Shown in pieces: positions 37,663 through 45,454 of a DNA stretch of 52,399 nt (position 1 is the stretch's first letter; every line of letters begins with the position of its first letter). Below the pieces are notes generated by a model that saw nothing but the letters and a program-made list of their open reading frames with translations, was not told the origin of the DNA and made no database searches. A program made the translations under genes and the position numbers. Source of the DNA: Terriglobia bacterium (GTDB lineage: Bacteria; Acidobacteriota; Terriglobia; Terriglobales; Acidobacteriaceae); the NCBI GenBank assembly GCA_020073015.1, contig JAIQFZ010000043.1, forward strand, positions 1-52,399. The letters are read 5' to 3'.

Positions 37663-40251
37663 ATGACGCGCCAACTTCGGGGCCCCTTCTGGTTAGTGTT
37701 TTCTTGTCTAGTTCTCGCGGCTCTCGTGTGGAGCTTCTTTTCTACGGAAACAATCGTTAAGGCCGCGCCCGGCGAAACTTCCGGTTCGCTGCAAATTCTT
37801 GGCAAAGACGGCGCGGTGAGTGGCGCCTGCCCGTTGAAGCACACCGAAGTGCGTGGAGCGATCAGCGGGTTTATAGCTCGGGTCGAAGTCACGCAGACCT
37901 TCGAGAATTCCGCGGCGCAGAAAATCGAAGCCGTGTATGCCTTCCCGCTGCCGGAAAATGCCGCCGTCGACGACATGACCATCCAGGTGGGCAACCGCAC
38001 GGTGCGCGGCGTCATCAAGCAGCGCGACGAGGCGCGCGCAATCTACGAAAAGGCCAAGCAGACCGGGCATGTGGCGGCCCTGCTCGACCAGGAGCGTCCC
38101 AACGTTTTCACGCAAGCCGTCGCCAACATCATGCCGGGCGAGCAGGTGGTGGTCACCATCAGCTACCTGCAGACCCTTGAATACGAGGACGGCGCTTACC
38201 AGTTCGTGTTTCCCATGGTCGTCGGGCCGCGCTACATTCCGGGCCAGGCGACCGGAAAGCAGGCAGGAGGCTGGTCGCCCGACACCGACAAAGTTCCGGA
38301 CGCCTCGAAAATCACGCCCCAAGTCACGCCGCCCGGAACGCGCGCCGGGCATGATATTTCGATTGAACTCGCGATTGATGCGGGCGTCCCGATCCAGCAA
38401 CTGAATTCCAACTCGCATGAGATCGATGTGAATCGCACCGGCGCGAGCACAGCTGCCGTGCAACTCAAGGACCTGGCCGAGATCCCGAACAAGGACTTCA
38501 TCTTGAAGTACGAGGTGGCCGGCGAACAGATCAGCGATGCGGTGCTGTCGCAGGCAGCGCCCGCAAATGGCAAGCTCGGCGCGGGCGGATACTTCACGCT
38601 GATCCTGCAGCCGCCGGCGCGCGTGGCGGAGTCGGACATCACGCCGAAAGAATTGGTGTTTGTCCTCGACACTTCAGGTTCGATGTGGGGCTTCCCGCTC
38701 GAAAAGGCGAAAGACCTGATCAGCCACGCGCTCGACGAGCTCTATCCGGGTGACACGTTCAACATCATCACGTTCTCGGGCGACACGCACATTCTGTTTC
38801 CGGAGCCCGTGTTTCCGACGGCCGAGAATATTCGCAAGGCGAAGGCCCTGCTGAGCACGCGTACTAGCGGCGGTGGCACTGAGATGATGAAAGCCATCCG
38901 TGCGGCGCTCGTGCCTTCCGATTCGCAGGACCACCTGCGTGTGGTGTGCTTTCTCACCGACGGCTATGTCGGCAATGACCTGGAGATCATTGGCGAAGTA
39001 CAGAAGCACGCGAATGCGCGCGTGTTCGCCTTCGGGATCGGCACGGCGGTGAATCGTTTCCTGATCGAAGGCATGGCCAAAGCAGGGCGGGGAGAGTCGG
39101 AAATTGTCACGCTCAACGACAAAGCCGACGTGGCGGCGCACCGGCTCTACGAGGGGCTGCGCTCGCCGCTGCTGACCGATGTTTCCATCGACTGGGGCGG
39201 CTTGCCGGTCGCTGATGTTTACCCGCAGCGCTTGCCCGACTTGTACATGGGCAAACCTCTGGTGGTGAGCGGGCGCTACTCCATCGCAACCAACGGAACC
39301 ATTCACATTCGCGGCAGGAGAGCTGGCGAAGATTTTGTCCGCGAGATTCCCGTCAGCCTGAGCGGGAGTGCAGGCGGGTACCGCATTCAGGCCAGCTTCT
39401 GGGCGAGGCGCAAAATTGACGACTTGATGTCGCAAGACTGGGCGGGCCTGCAGAGCGGGAACATGAAGCCCGCATTGCAGAAAGAAATCACTCATCTCGG
39501 GCTCGACTATCGGCTGATGACGCAGTTCACGTCGTTCGTCGCGGTCGAGGAACGTGTGGTCACAAAAGACGGCCAGCCTGTGCGCGTCGAGGTCCCGGTG
39601 GAGATGCCGGAGGGCGTGAGCTACGAGAAAATCTTCGGTGACGAAAAAGACGCGTTGCTTTATGCGCCCAATGCCGGCCTCACGATGTATGCGCAACTGG
39701 GCATGGCGTCGAAGAGCGCTCGCATAAGCCGAAACACGGGTGTAGTGCAGCACAAGATACCCGTGGGAGGCGGTGGTTCTGCTGGTGGTGTAGGGTCGGG
39801 AGCAGGTGTTGGAGCAGGGCAAGGCGGAGGAGTTGGGGGCGGCGTCTATCACGTTGGGAAGTCAGTTCCGCCCCCTCCACCACCGCCTGCGGCGGCCGCG
39901 CAGACGATTGTTGACGCCGATGCTTCGGCTCAGTCCACTACCCGCGAGGAGAAGCCGACCGGCGAGCGCGCAACTCTCGAATCGAAGTTGCATCCCGCGC
40001 TGCTTGAGGCGTTCGATTGCTGGAAGAACTCCGGGCAGGACTGCAAGCTGGTAAAGGATGGGACGGTGGAAGTCCAGTTGTGGTTGACCGATGACTCCGC
40101 TGCAGTTCTCGAACAGCTCAAAGAACTGGGCTTCACCACAACCCAGGCTCGGCCAAAAGAAAAAGTGGTTGTCGGGCAGTTGCCCGCAGAAAAGTTGGCC
40201 GACCTCGCGAAAATGAGCGCCGTGCGTTTTGTTTCTCTAGTAAGGCGGTAA
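37663..40251 (+). CDS. VIT and von Willebrand factor A domain protein
   Basis: An 862-residue protein with an N-terminal signal/anchor (FWLVFSCLVLAALVWSFF). The VIT domain (about residues 45-170) has VTQTFENSAAQKIEAVYAFPLPENAAVDDM and ARAIYEKAKQTGHVAALLDQ. The vWA domain (about 325-510) has the metal site DTSGSMWG and later TDGYVGND. After a beta region comes a Gly-rich linker (GGGGSAGGVGSGAGVGAG), a run of Pro, and a small C-terminal domain. Such proteins bind ligands at the cell surface; no sortase LPxTG signal is present. The start ATG 37663 has GGGGAGGCAGGT upstream. It belongs to the same envelope cluster as the DUF4139 gene. Confidence 0.9.
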   Translation: MTRQLRGPFWLVFSCLVLAALVWSFFSTETIVKAAPGETSGSLQILGKDGAVSGACPLKHTEVRGAISGFIARVEVTQTFENSAAQKIEAVYAFPLPENAAVDDMTIQVGNRTVRGVIKQRDEARAIYEKAKQTGHVAALLDQERPNVFTQAVANIMPGEQVVVTISYLQTLEYEDGAYQFVFPMVVGPRYIPGQATGKQAGGWSPDTDKVPDASKITPQVTPPGTRAGHDISIELAIDAGVPIQQLNSNSHEIDVNRTGASTAAVQLKDLAEIPNKDFILKYEVAGEQISDAVLSQAAPANGKLGAGGYFTLILQPPARVAESDITPKELVFVLDTSGSMWGFPLEKAKDLISHALDELYPGDTFNIITFSGDTHILFPEPVFPTAENIRKAKALLSTRTSGGGTEMMKAIRAALVPSDSQDHLRVVCFLTDGYVGNDLEIIGEVQKHANARVFAFGIGTAVNRFLIEGMAKAGRGESEIVTLNDKADVAAHRLYEGLRSPLLTDVSIDWGGLPVADVYPQRLPDLYMGKPLVVSGRYSIATNGTIHIRGRRAGEDFVREIPVSLSGSAGGYRIQASFWARRKIDDLMSQDWAGLQSGNMKPALQKEITHLGLDYRLMTQFTSFVAVEERVVTKDGQPVRVEVPVEMPEGVSYEKIFGDEKDALLYAPNAGLTMYAQLGMASKSARISRNTGVVQHKIPVGGGGSAGGVGSGAGVGAGQGGGVGGGVYHVGKSVPPPPPPPAAAAQTIVDADASAQSTTREEKPTGERATLESKLHPALLEAFDCWKNSGQDCKLVKDGTVEVQLWLTDDSAAVLEQLKELGFTTTQARPKEKVVVGQLPAEKLADLAKMSAVRFVSLVRR

Positions 40252-40260
40252 AACCGATTT

Positions 40261-40407
40261 CACCACAGAGGTACAGAGACACAGAAAAAGAGACAAGAAG
40301 GTTCTCCGTGACTCCGTGCCTCCGTGGTGAACTGCTGCTTTCAGTCCGCGGGATATGCGGCTCTGGTTACGACGCATTACCTCTGTGCCCCTGTGTCCTC
40401 TGTGGTT
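40261..40407. repeat. CACAGAGACACAGAG-family dyads
   Basis: CACCACAGAGGTACAGAGACACAG (from 40261) and CTCCGTGACTCCGTGCCTCCGTGGTG (about 40305-40330) are inverted arms. A third copy, CTCTGTGCCCCTGTGTCCTCTGTGGTTAA, follows at about 40381-40408. This matches the repeat at 1920-2036. The 300-base gap before the DUF4139 start contains little else apart from a GACGGGGCAAAGCCCCGTC hairpin at 40511-40529. Confidence 0.85.
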
Positions 40408-40555
40408 AAGCCTTCCGACGCAAGTTTCGACCTTCTACCCGTTCTCTGATCAGGACGCAGCAAGCGGCGTCTACAAGAAAAACAGGCAGCTTCCCCCGGT
40501 TGCCTGCTGGACGGGGCAAAGCCCCGTCCCCACACAAATACAGGGGAAAAGGACC

Positions 40556-42064
40556 ATGCACAAACTTCTACTCACGCTCTTCAGCCTTACGCTTTTCGCC
40601 ACCGCGCAGGACCAGACATCGCAATCGCAACGAGACAATGCGCCCGCGCTCACCATCTACAACCAGAACTTCTTCGTCGCCCGCGAGTATCTGCCGCTCG
40701 ATCTGACCGCCGGCGTCAACCACGTAACCTTCGCAGGCATTACCTCGCACCTGGAACCCGACTCGGTCATCCTCCGCGACCTCACCGGACGCCCTCTGCA
40801 GATCATCGAGCAGAGTTACCGCAACGACCCGATCTCGCAGGAATTGCTGCTCTCGTTCTATGAGGGTAAGACGATCAGTTTCCTTGTGCAGCGCGGTGAG
40901 AAGATCGAAACAATTCAAGGCAAGATTATCCGCAGCGGATACATTCCCAGCTCCAGCTACACGCAAAACTACGGCTACCCGCAGCCCGGCATGGGACAGC
41001 CCATCGTCGAAGTGGATGGCGTACTGCGCTTCGGACTCCCCGGCCAGCCGCTCTTCCCAGCGCTCTCGAGCGATTCGATCCTCAAGCCCACGCTCAGCTG
41101 GCAGCTCGCGACAACGCAATCTGGCCATTCGAACGCCGAGATTTCCTACGTCTCCGGCGGCATGACCTGGCAGTCTGACTACAACCTGGTCGTCTCCGAC
41201 GGCCCGAAAAACTCCGGCATGAACTCACTCGACCTGGTCGGCTGGATCACCATGCAGAACCATAGCGGCAAGACGTTCGAGAACGCTCGCATCAAGCTAA
41301 TGGCCGGAGATGTGAGCAAGTTGCAAGGGTCGGTCGGCCAGATCGCCTATCGCGCCGAGGCCAAATCCATGGCGATGGACGCTGCCGCACCCGTCGTTCG
41401 CGAGAAATCCTTCGACGAATTCCACCTCTACACGCTGGAACGCCCCGCAACGTTGCGCGACAACGAAACCAAGCAGGTCGAGTTCGTGCGCTCGACCGGC
41501 ATCCAGTCGCAGCGCCTCTATGTTTACGATGGCGCCCAGACTGGGCAGTACGCCTACTACTCGCCCGAGCAGGTTCGCAACGATCCTGGCTATGGCACCG
41601 CGTCGAATCCGAAAGTGTGGGTCATGCAGGAATTGAAGAACTCGGAAGCGAACCATCTCGGCATCGCGCTGCCCAAGGGCCGCCTGCGCTTCTACCGCCG
41701 CGACTCCGACGGCAGTCTGCAGTTCATCGGCGAGAACTCGATCGACCACACGCCCAAGGACGAACTGATCCGCGTCTACACCGGCAACGCGTTCGACATC
41801 GTCGGCGAGCGCAAACGCACCAACTATCGCGTGGATTCAAATGCTCACTGGATGGACGAGACGTTCGAGATTCGTATCCGCAACCACAAGAAAGAATCCG
41901 CCAACGTGCGCGGGGTCGAGCACCTCTACCGCTGGACGAACTGGAAACTCGCTGAGCAATCGCACGCCAGCAAGAAGCGCGACGCCCAGACCGTAGAATT
42001 CCCGGTCGAAGTCGCTGCCAACGGCGAGCAGGTGATCACCTACACCGTGCACTATTCCTGGTAG
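40556..42064 (+). CDS. DUF4139-type secreted protein
   Basis: A 502-residue protein with a signal peptide (LLLTLFSLTLFATAQ). Early blocks are ALTIYNQNFFVAREYLPLDL and GVNHVTFAGITSHLEPDSV. A central DUF4139-like domain contains AEISYVSGGMTWQSDYNLVV and LVGWITMQNHSGKTFENARIKLMAGDV, and a late block reads TYTVHYSW. The family is common in soil bacteria and has no proven function. ATG 40556 follows AGGGGAAAAGGACC. A gene start at 40355 would run through repeat DNA and is rejected. Confidence 0.85.
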   Translation: MHKLLLTLFSLTLFATAQDQTSQSQRDNAPALTIYNQNFFVAREYLPLDLTAGVNHVTFAGITSHLEPDSVILRDLTGRPLQIIEQSYRNDPISQELLLSFYEGKTISFLVQRGEKIETIQGKIIRSGYIPSSSYTQNYGYPQPGMGQPIVEVDGVLRFGLPGQPLFPALSSDSILKPTLSWQLATTQSGHSNAEISYVSGGMTWQSDYNLVVSDGPKNSGMNSLDLVGWITMQNHSGKTFENARIKLMAGDVSKLQGSVGQIAYRAEAKSMAMDAAAPVVREKSFDEFHLYTLERPATLRDNETKQVEFVRSTGIQSQRLYVYDGAQTGQYAYYSPEQVRNDPGYGTASNPKVWVMQELKNSEANHLGIALPKGRLRFYRRDSDGSLQFIGENSIDHTPKDELIRVYTGNAFDIVGERKRTNYRVDSNAHWMDETFEIRIRNHKKESANVRGVEHLYRWTNWKLAEQSHASKKRDAQTVEFPVEVAANGEQVITYTVHYSW

Positions 42065-42065
42065 G

Positions 42066-42226
42066 TTGTGTGGCGCGGACAATCCTGTCCGCGCTTCTTA
42101 CTCCCAGCAAGAACGTCTGCTGTGCTCTTCAACTCTCAATTCGCCAGATTTTTTCATCTCGAGCGAAGCGAGGGAGTTGCATTTTGCGGCGAACTGCAGA
42201 TCCCTCGCGTTGCTCGGGATGACAAT
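42066..42226. repeat. Two dyad repeats downstream of the DUF4139 gene
   Basis: GCGCGGACA-ATCC-TGTCCGCGC (42073-42094) is a variant of the GGCGGACA dyad. CAGATCCCTCGCGTTGCTCGGGATGACAAT lies at 42196-42225 and differs at one base from the copy in mnmG. A related CGAGCGAAGCGAGG hairpin precedes it at about 42160. Confidence 0.85.
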
Positions 42227-42273
42227 CTAGGAAAGGTACTGGTGCACGCTACAGACCTGACATTCACCACGGG

Positions 42274-43242
42274 CTACGCCCGGTACTTCACTTCCGGATA
42301 CATCCGGTCGAACAAAACCCACAGAGCCGCGATCACCACGAACACGAGATAGCTGCCCTCTGGCCCCACCGAGCCTCCGGTCAGCCACGCCGGCCCATGA
42401 AACGAAGAGTTCAGGAGATGCCCCGGCAGCATCGTCCCGCTGTCCGGCACGGAATACAGATAGCTCTCGCCCCAGTCCCAGGACATGTGGAAGCCCACCG
42501 CCCACCACAGGTCTCCGGTGCGCCGCAGCGTCAGGCAGAAGAAGAAGCCAATCGCGACCACGGCCACCAGACCGACCCTGGCTTCTCCCGGATTGACGCC
42601 GTGCATGGCGCCGAACGAGATCGACAACAGCGCCGCCGCCGGCCAGAAATGCATTCCCTTGGTCAGCACCCACTGCGAATATCCGCGCAGCAGAAATTCT
42701 TCAAAGAATCCAGTCAGCAGGAAAAACACCGCGTAATACAGCGCGAACTTCCAGGCGCGCGTTCCATGCAAGGCCACGGATCCGAACTGAAACGCGCCCG
42801 TCACCCGTAAGGCCAGCATCAGGACGCTCAGGGACACGATTCCCCACAAGGTACCCACCCAGAAGTTACGGCCGAAGGCGCCTCGCCGCGGCAGACCGAA
42901 GTCGCCGAAAGGCCGATCCTCAATGCGCGCCATCACAAACCCCGGCAGGATTGCGGCGAGCATCCAGCTGCCTTCGGTGATCATGCGCCGCCAATGGCTG
43001 TTCACCTCGACGGACGCGAGCAGCCAGGTTTCCAATCCAAAAATGAACCATGCCATCGCCAGGTAAATCAGCCAGCACGCAGCCGAAAAAACAGCGCGCA
43101 GCACAATCTCACGGCGGCCGCCCGGCTGATTCCACAACGACGGGAGAGTCGCAGTTGGCCCCGCCTCGCCCGCCAATCGAGACGTCTCCTGCTCGGCGGA
43201 GGAAGGTGGCAACGGTTTGTTATCCATCATCGTCCCCGACAT
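42274..43242 (-). CDS. CPBP-family intramembrane metalloprotease
   Basis: A 322-residue polytopic membrane protein. The metal-binding motifs are FFEEFLLRGYSQW, SFGAMHGVNPGE and VGFHMSWDWGESY, complete for the CPBP/CAAX family. The N-terminus is polar (about 40 residues) and about eight hydrophobic segments follow. ATG 43242 is the listed start; ATG 43230 or 43227 are also possible. The start overlaps the divergent membrane-protein gene by a few bases. It differs in sequence from the CPBP protein at 9823. Substrate unknown. Confidence 0.86.
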   Translation of the reverse strand: MSGTMMDNKPLPPSSAEQETSRLAGEAGPTATLPSLWNQPGGRREIVLRAVFSAACWLIYLAMAWFIFGLETWLLASVEVNSHWRRMITEGSWMLAAILPGFVMARIEDRPFGDFGLPRRGAFGRNFWVGTLWGIVSLSVLMLALRVTGAFQFGSVALHGTRAWKFALYYAVFFLLTGFFEEFLLRGYSQWVLTKGMHFWPAAALLSISFGAMHGVNPGEARVGLVAVVAIGFFFCLTLRRTGDLWWAVGFHMSWDWGESYLYSVPDSGTMLPGHLLNSSFHGPAWLTGGSVGPEGSYLVFVVIAALWVLFDRMYPEVKYRA

Positions 43243-43257
43243 GGTAAAACACTCGGT

Positions 43258-44514
43258 CTGGCCTTCCTACGCCGATTTCTCGCTCCCGGTTCCGTCGGAG
43301 CGCCGCAGTTCATCGCGGCCGCGCTCCTGTTCGTCTATCTTCTCGAATGCGCGTGGCTTGTCCTGATTGAAACCCGGCAGGGATTGCTCCCCGACTCCAA
43401 TCACGCACTCTGCATCTATCAGGGCCTCGAACAATGGAAAGGCGGCGCTATCGCCGGAACCCCACAGTCCCTGCGCTCCGAAGCCGCCACCGGCGTGCCT
43501 TCCGCGGGACGCGCGGGCCACCTCCGCGTGCGTGACGGATACGACCAGGACCGCTCGCCCCTCTACTATCTGATCGCAGCCGCGCCGCTTCTGGCGCGGC
43601 CCGCGGTCTTGCCGCCCGACTCACGAATCGGACAGCTCTGGATGGCAGCGCCCTACCTGTTTTTCGGCGTCATGCTCGGCGGCTCGCTCTGGTACGTCTC
43701 CCGCCGCTTGTATGGCAACGCCGGCGGATACATTGCGCTCGCTCTCTATTGCTTTTCGCCCGCCATGATCGCGAGCGCAGCCGGAGCGCAGAGTCTCGGC
43801 GAGTTGGGTGCTGTCTGGGGCGCCTTCGGCACGGTCTTCACTGCGATTGCTGTGGCGCACACGCTTTACGCTCCCCGCGAAGTCGTGCTCTGGAACTGGC
43901 GCCGCATTCTGCTGCTCGCCTTGTCGCTAATTCTCGCCGCCGGCAACCAGTTTTCGATGATTGTGCTGGCGTTGGTGGCGTTGCTGCTCATGCTGTGGGT
44001 CGCGCCCATCCGCAAGCGCGCCGTGCTCGCCATCTGGGCCACCGGTTGCGCGGTTGCGACCGCACTGCTATTGGCCGCGTACTTCTTTCAGCCGGCAGTG
44101 TTCGGTCAGGGGATGGCCCATGCGCGCTGGGTCGACTTCGAACCTCACGCACTCACCGCTTCACTTTCTTATGCGCACACTTTTCAGGAAGTCTTTCGCG
44201 GTCCGCCGCTGATGATCGCCTTTCCCTGCGCGTTGTTCACCTACTTGTCCTGGAATCGCGCCCGCTACTTCGGCAACACCGCCCCGCTTCTAATCGCAGT
44301 GATGTTCCTGATTCTCGCCCTGGCCGCGCCAACGTTCCCCGGCCAGGGATTCCAACTGGCAGCGCTGGTTTTCCTGTTCGTCTTCGTCGCCGGCGTCTTC
44401 GCCGATCTGCTCGAGACCAGGCACGGCCTGATCGTAACCGCCAGTCTAAGTGGCCTCTTGCTCGCCTCCGCGGTGTGGAACCTGCTCCAACTGGCCCGCC
44501 TCGCGCGTAGCTGA
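43258..44514 (+). CDS. Polytopic membrane protein resembling glycosyltransferase-39-type enzymes
   Basis: About 418 residues with eight to ten membrane segments. DYGYDQDRSP-like acidic residues in RVRDGYDQDRSPLYYLIAAAPLL sit near the first loop, as in the catalytic Asp region of PMT/ArnT-like transferases. Other segments include LWMAAPYLFFGVMLGGSLWY and AGNQFSMIVLALVALLLMLW. The start is unresolved: there is no ATG, GTG or TTG in frame close to the first conserved residues, so I use CTG 43258. The overlapping ATG 43241 is in another frame. A frameshift or nonstandard start is possible. Confidence 0.6.
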   Translation: MAFLRRFLAPGSVGAPQFIAAALLFVYLLECAWLVLIETRQGLLPDSNHALCIYQGLEQWKGGAIAGTPQSLRSEAATGVPSAGRAGHLRVRDGYDQDRSPLYYLIAAAPLLARPAVLPPDSRIGQLWMAAPYLFFGVMLGGSLWYVSRRLYGNAGGYIALALYCFSPAMIASAAGAQSLGELGAVWGAFGTVFTAIAVAHTLYAPREVVLWNWRRILLLALSLILAAGNQFSMIVLALVALLLMLWVAPIRKRAVLAIWATGCAVATALLLAAYFFQPAVFGQGMAHARWVDFEPHALTASLSYAHTFQEVFRGPPLMIAFPCALFTYLSWNRARYFGNTAPLLIAVMFLILALAAPTFPGQGFQLAALVFLFVFVAGVFADLLETRHGLIVTASLSGLLLASAVWNLLQLARLARS

Positions 44515-44521
44515 ACGTGGA

Positions 44522-44545
44522 GAGACGGGCGCCCCCGCCCGTCCA
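44522..44545. repeat. GACGGGCGCCCCCGCCCGTC dyad
   Basis: Starting 10 bases after the stop of the preceding gene, GACGGGCG and CGCCCGTC form a short GC-rich stem. Similar dyads occur at 29857, 36155 and 50082. Confidence 0.8.
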
Positions 44546-44585
44546 CCACAAATCTCACGTTAAAATAGTCTTCCGGAACGCGACA

Positions 44586-45251
44586 ATGACTGACATGAGC
44601 ACTCCAACTTCCTCACCTAAAACCATCTACGTCACCCGCACCGGACTGCCGCTCAGCTTCAAATTCGACTGGCCCTTCCGCCGTGCCACCTCCGGCGCCG
44701 ACTTCGACGTCCTGCATGCCGAGATCACGCTTGAGGCCTCCGAGAATCTCCGTGCCCTGGTCGCCGTGAATCTCTCCGCCACCTTGCGCGAGGTTCTCCC
44801 GTCGCTCAACCCCAAAGACACCGAAGCCCCCATCATCAATGCCCTACGCAAGGAAGTGGACCACAAGCAAATCGAATTCCCGAAATCACCGAAGCTCGTG
44901 CCGCTGCCCTTCTCCAGTCGCCACTACAACTTCAAGACCAACCAGTGGATCTTCGGCCCAGCCACGGACGAAGAAATCGCGCACTTGATCGAGCGCAAAG
45001 TTTATTGGCAGACGCGCTTGGTCGGTGGAGACGTCTGGCTGGGCGACGCAACTGAGGCTCTCTACGTACAAACCACCACCGACCATATCGCCGAGATCGC
45101 AGCCCATCTCGCGCAGCAAGGTTTGTTCACCATGGCCCGCCGCTATGCCACCGCGCTGCCCGAGCTCATGAGCCAGAAAGACCGCTTCGAGAAAGACATG
45201 GCCGAAGCCGTCCGCCAACTGGAAGAAAAGCACGCCTTCGAACGAGGCTAG
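44586..45251 (+). CDS. Conserved-looking cytoplasmic protein of unknown function
   Basis: A 221-residue protein without signal peptide or membrane segment. The N-terminal half reads RTGLPLSFKFDWPFRRATSGADFDVLHAEITLEASENLRALVAVNLSATLREVLPSL, the middle has FSSRHYNFKTNQWIFGPATDEE, and the C-terminal half is helical with a charged end (KDRFEKDMAEAVRQLEEKHAFERG). Normal codon use for the window and a complete frame support it as real. ATG 44586 is the first start; ATG 44595 is an alternative. I recognise no family. Confidence 0.62.
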   Translation: MTDMSTPTSSPKTIYVTRTGLPLSFKFDWPFRRATSGADFDVLHAEITLEASENLRALVAVNLSATLREVLPSLNPKDTEAPIINALRKEVDHKQIEFPKSPKLVPLPFSSRHYNFKTNQWIFGPATDEEIAHLIERKVYWQTRLVGGDVWLGDATEALYVQTTTDHIAEIAAHLAQQGLFTMARRYATALPELMSQKDRFEKDMAEAVRQLEEKHAFERG

Positions 45252-45261
45252 ATTCTTGCGT

Positions 45262-45440
45262 GTGTAGGGCGGACACTCCTGTCCGCCCAAAGCATGCACC
45301 ATCCAACCATCAACAGGATTGCCCAACGATCAGTCCCAAAGCCCCGACCTTCAACAGCAGCGCCCCGGCAACGCCCCGAGCCGTCCGCAAATTTGTCGAA
45401 GAATGAAAAAGCGCGGACAAGAGTGTCCGCGCCACACAAG
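45262..45440. repeat. Two GGCGGACA/GCGCGGACA dyads in the gap before the M13 gene
   Basis: GGCGGACACTCCTGTCCGCC at 45268-45287 follows the stop of the upstream gene by 16 bases. GCGCGGACA-AGAG-TGTCCGCGC is at 45411-45432, then CCACACAAG. The rest of the gap has no gene. Confidence 0.85.
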
Positions 45441-45454
45441 ATACCTAACCCACA

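Noticed and set aside
38674-39852. Minus-strand frame antisense to the VIT/vWA gene
   Set aside because: No recognisable motif, and the opposite strand carries a clear MIDAS site.
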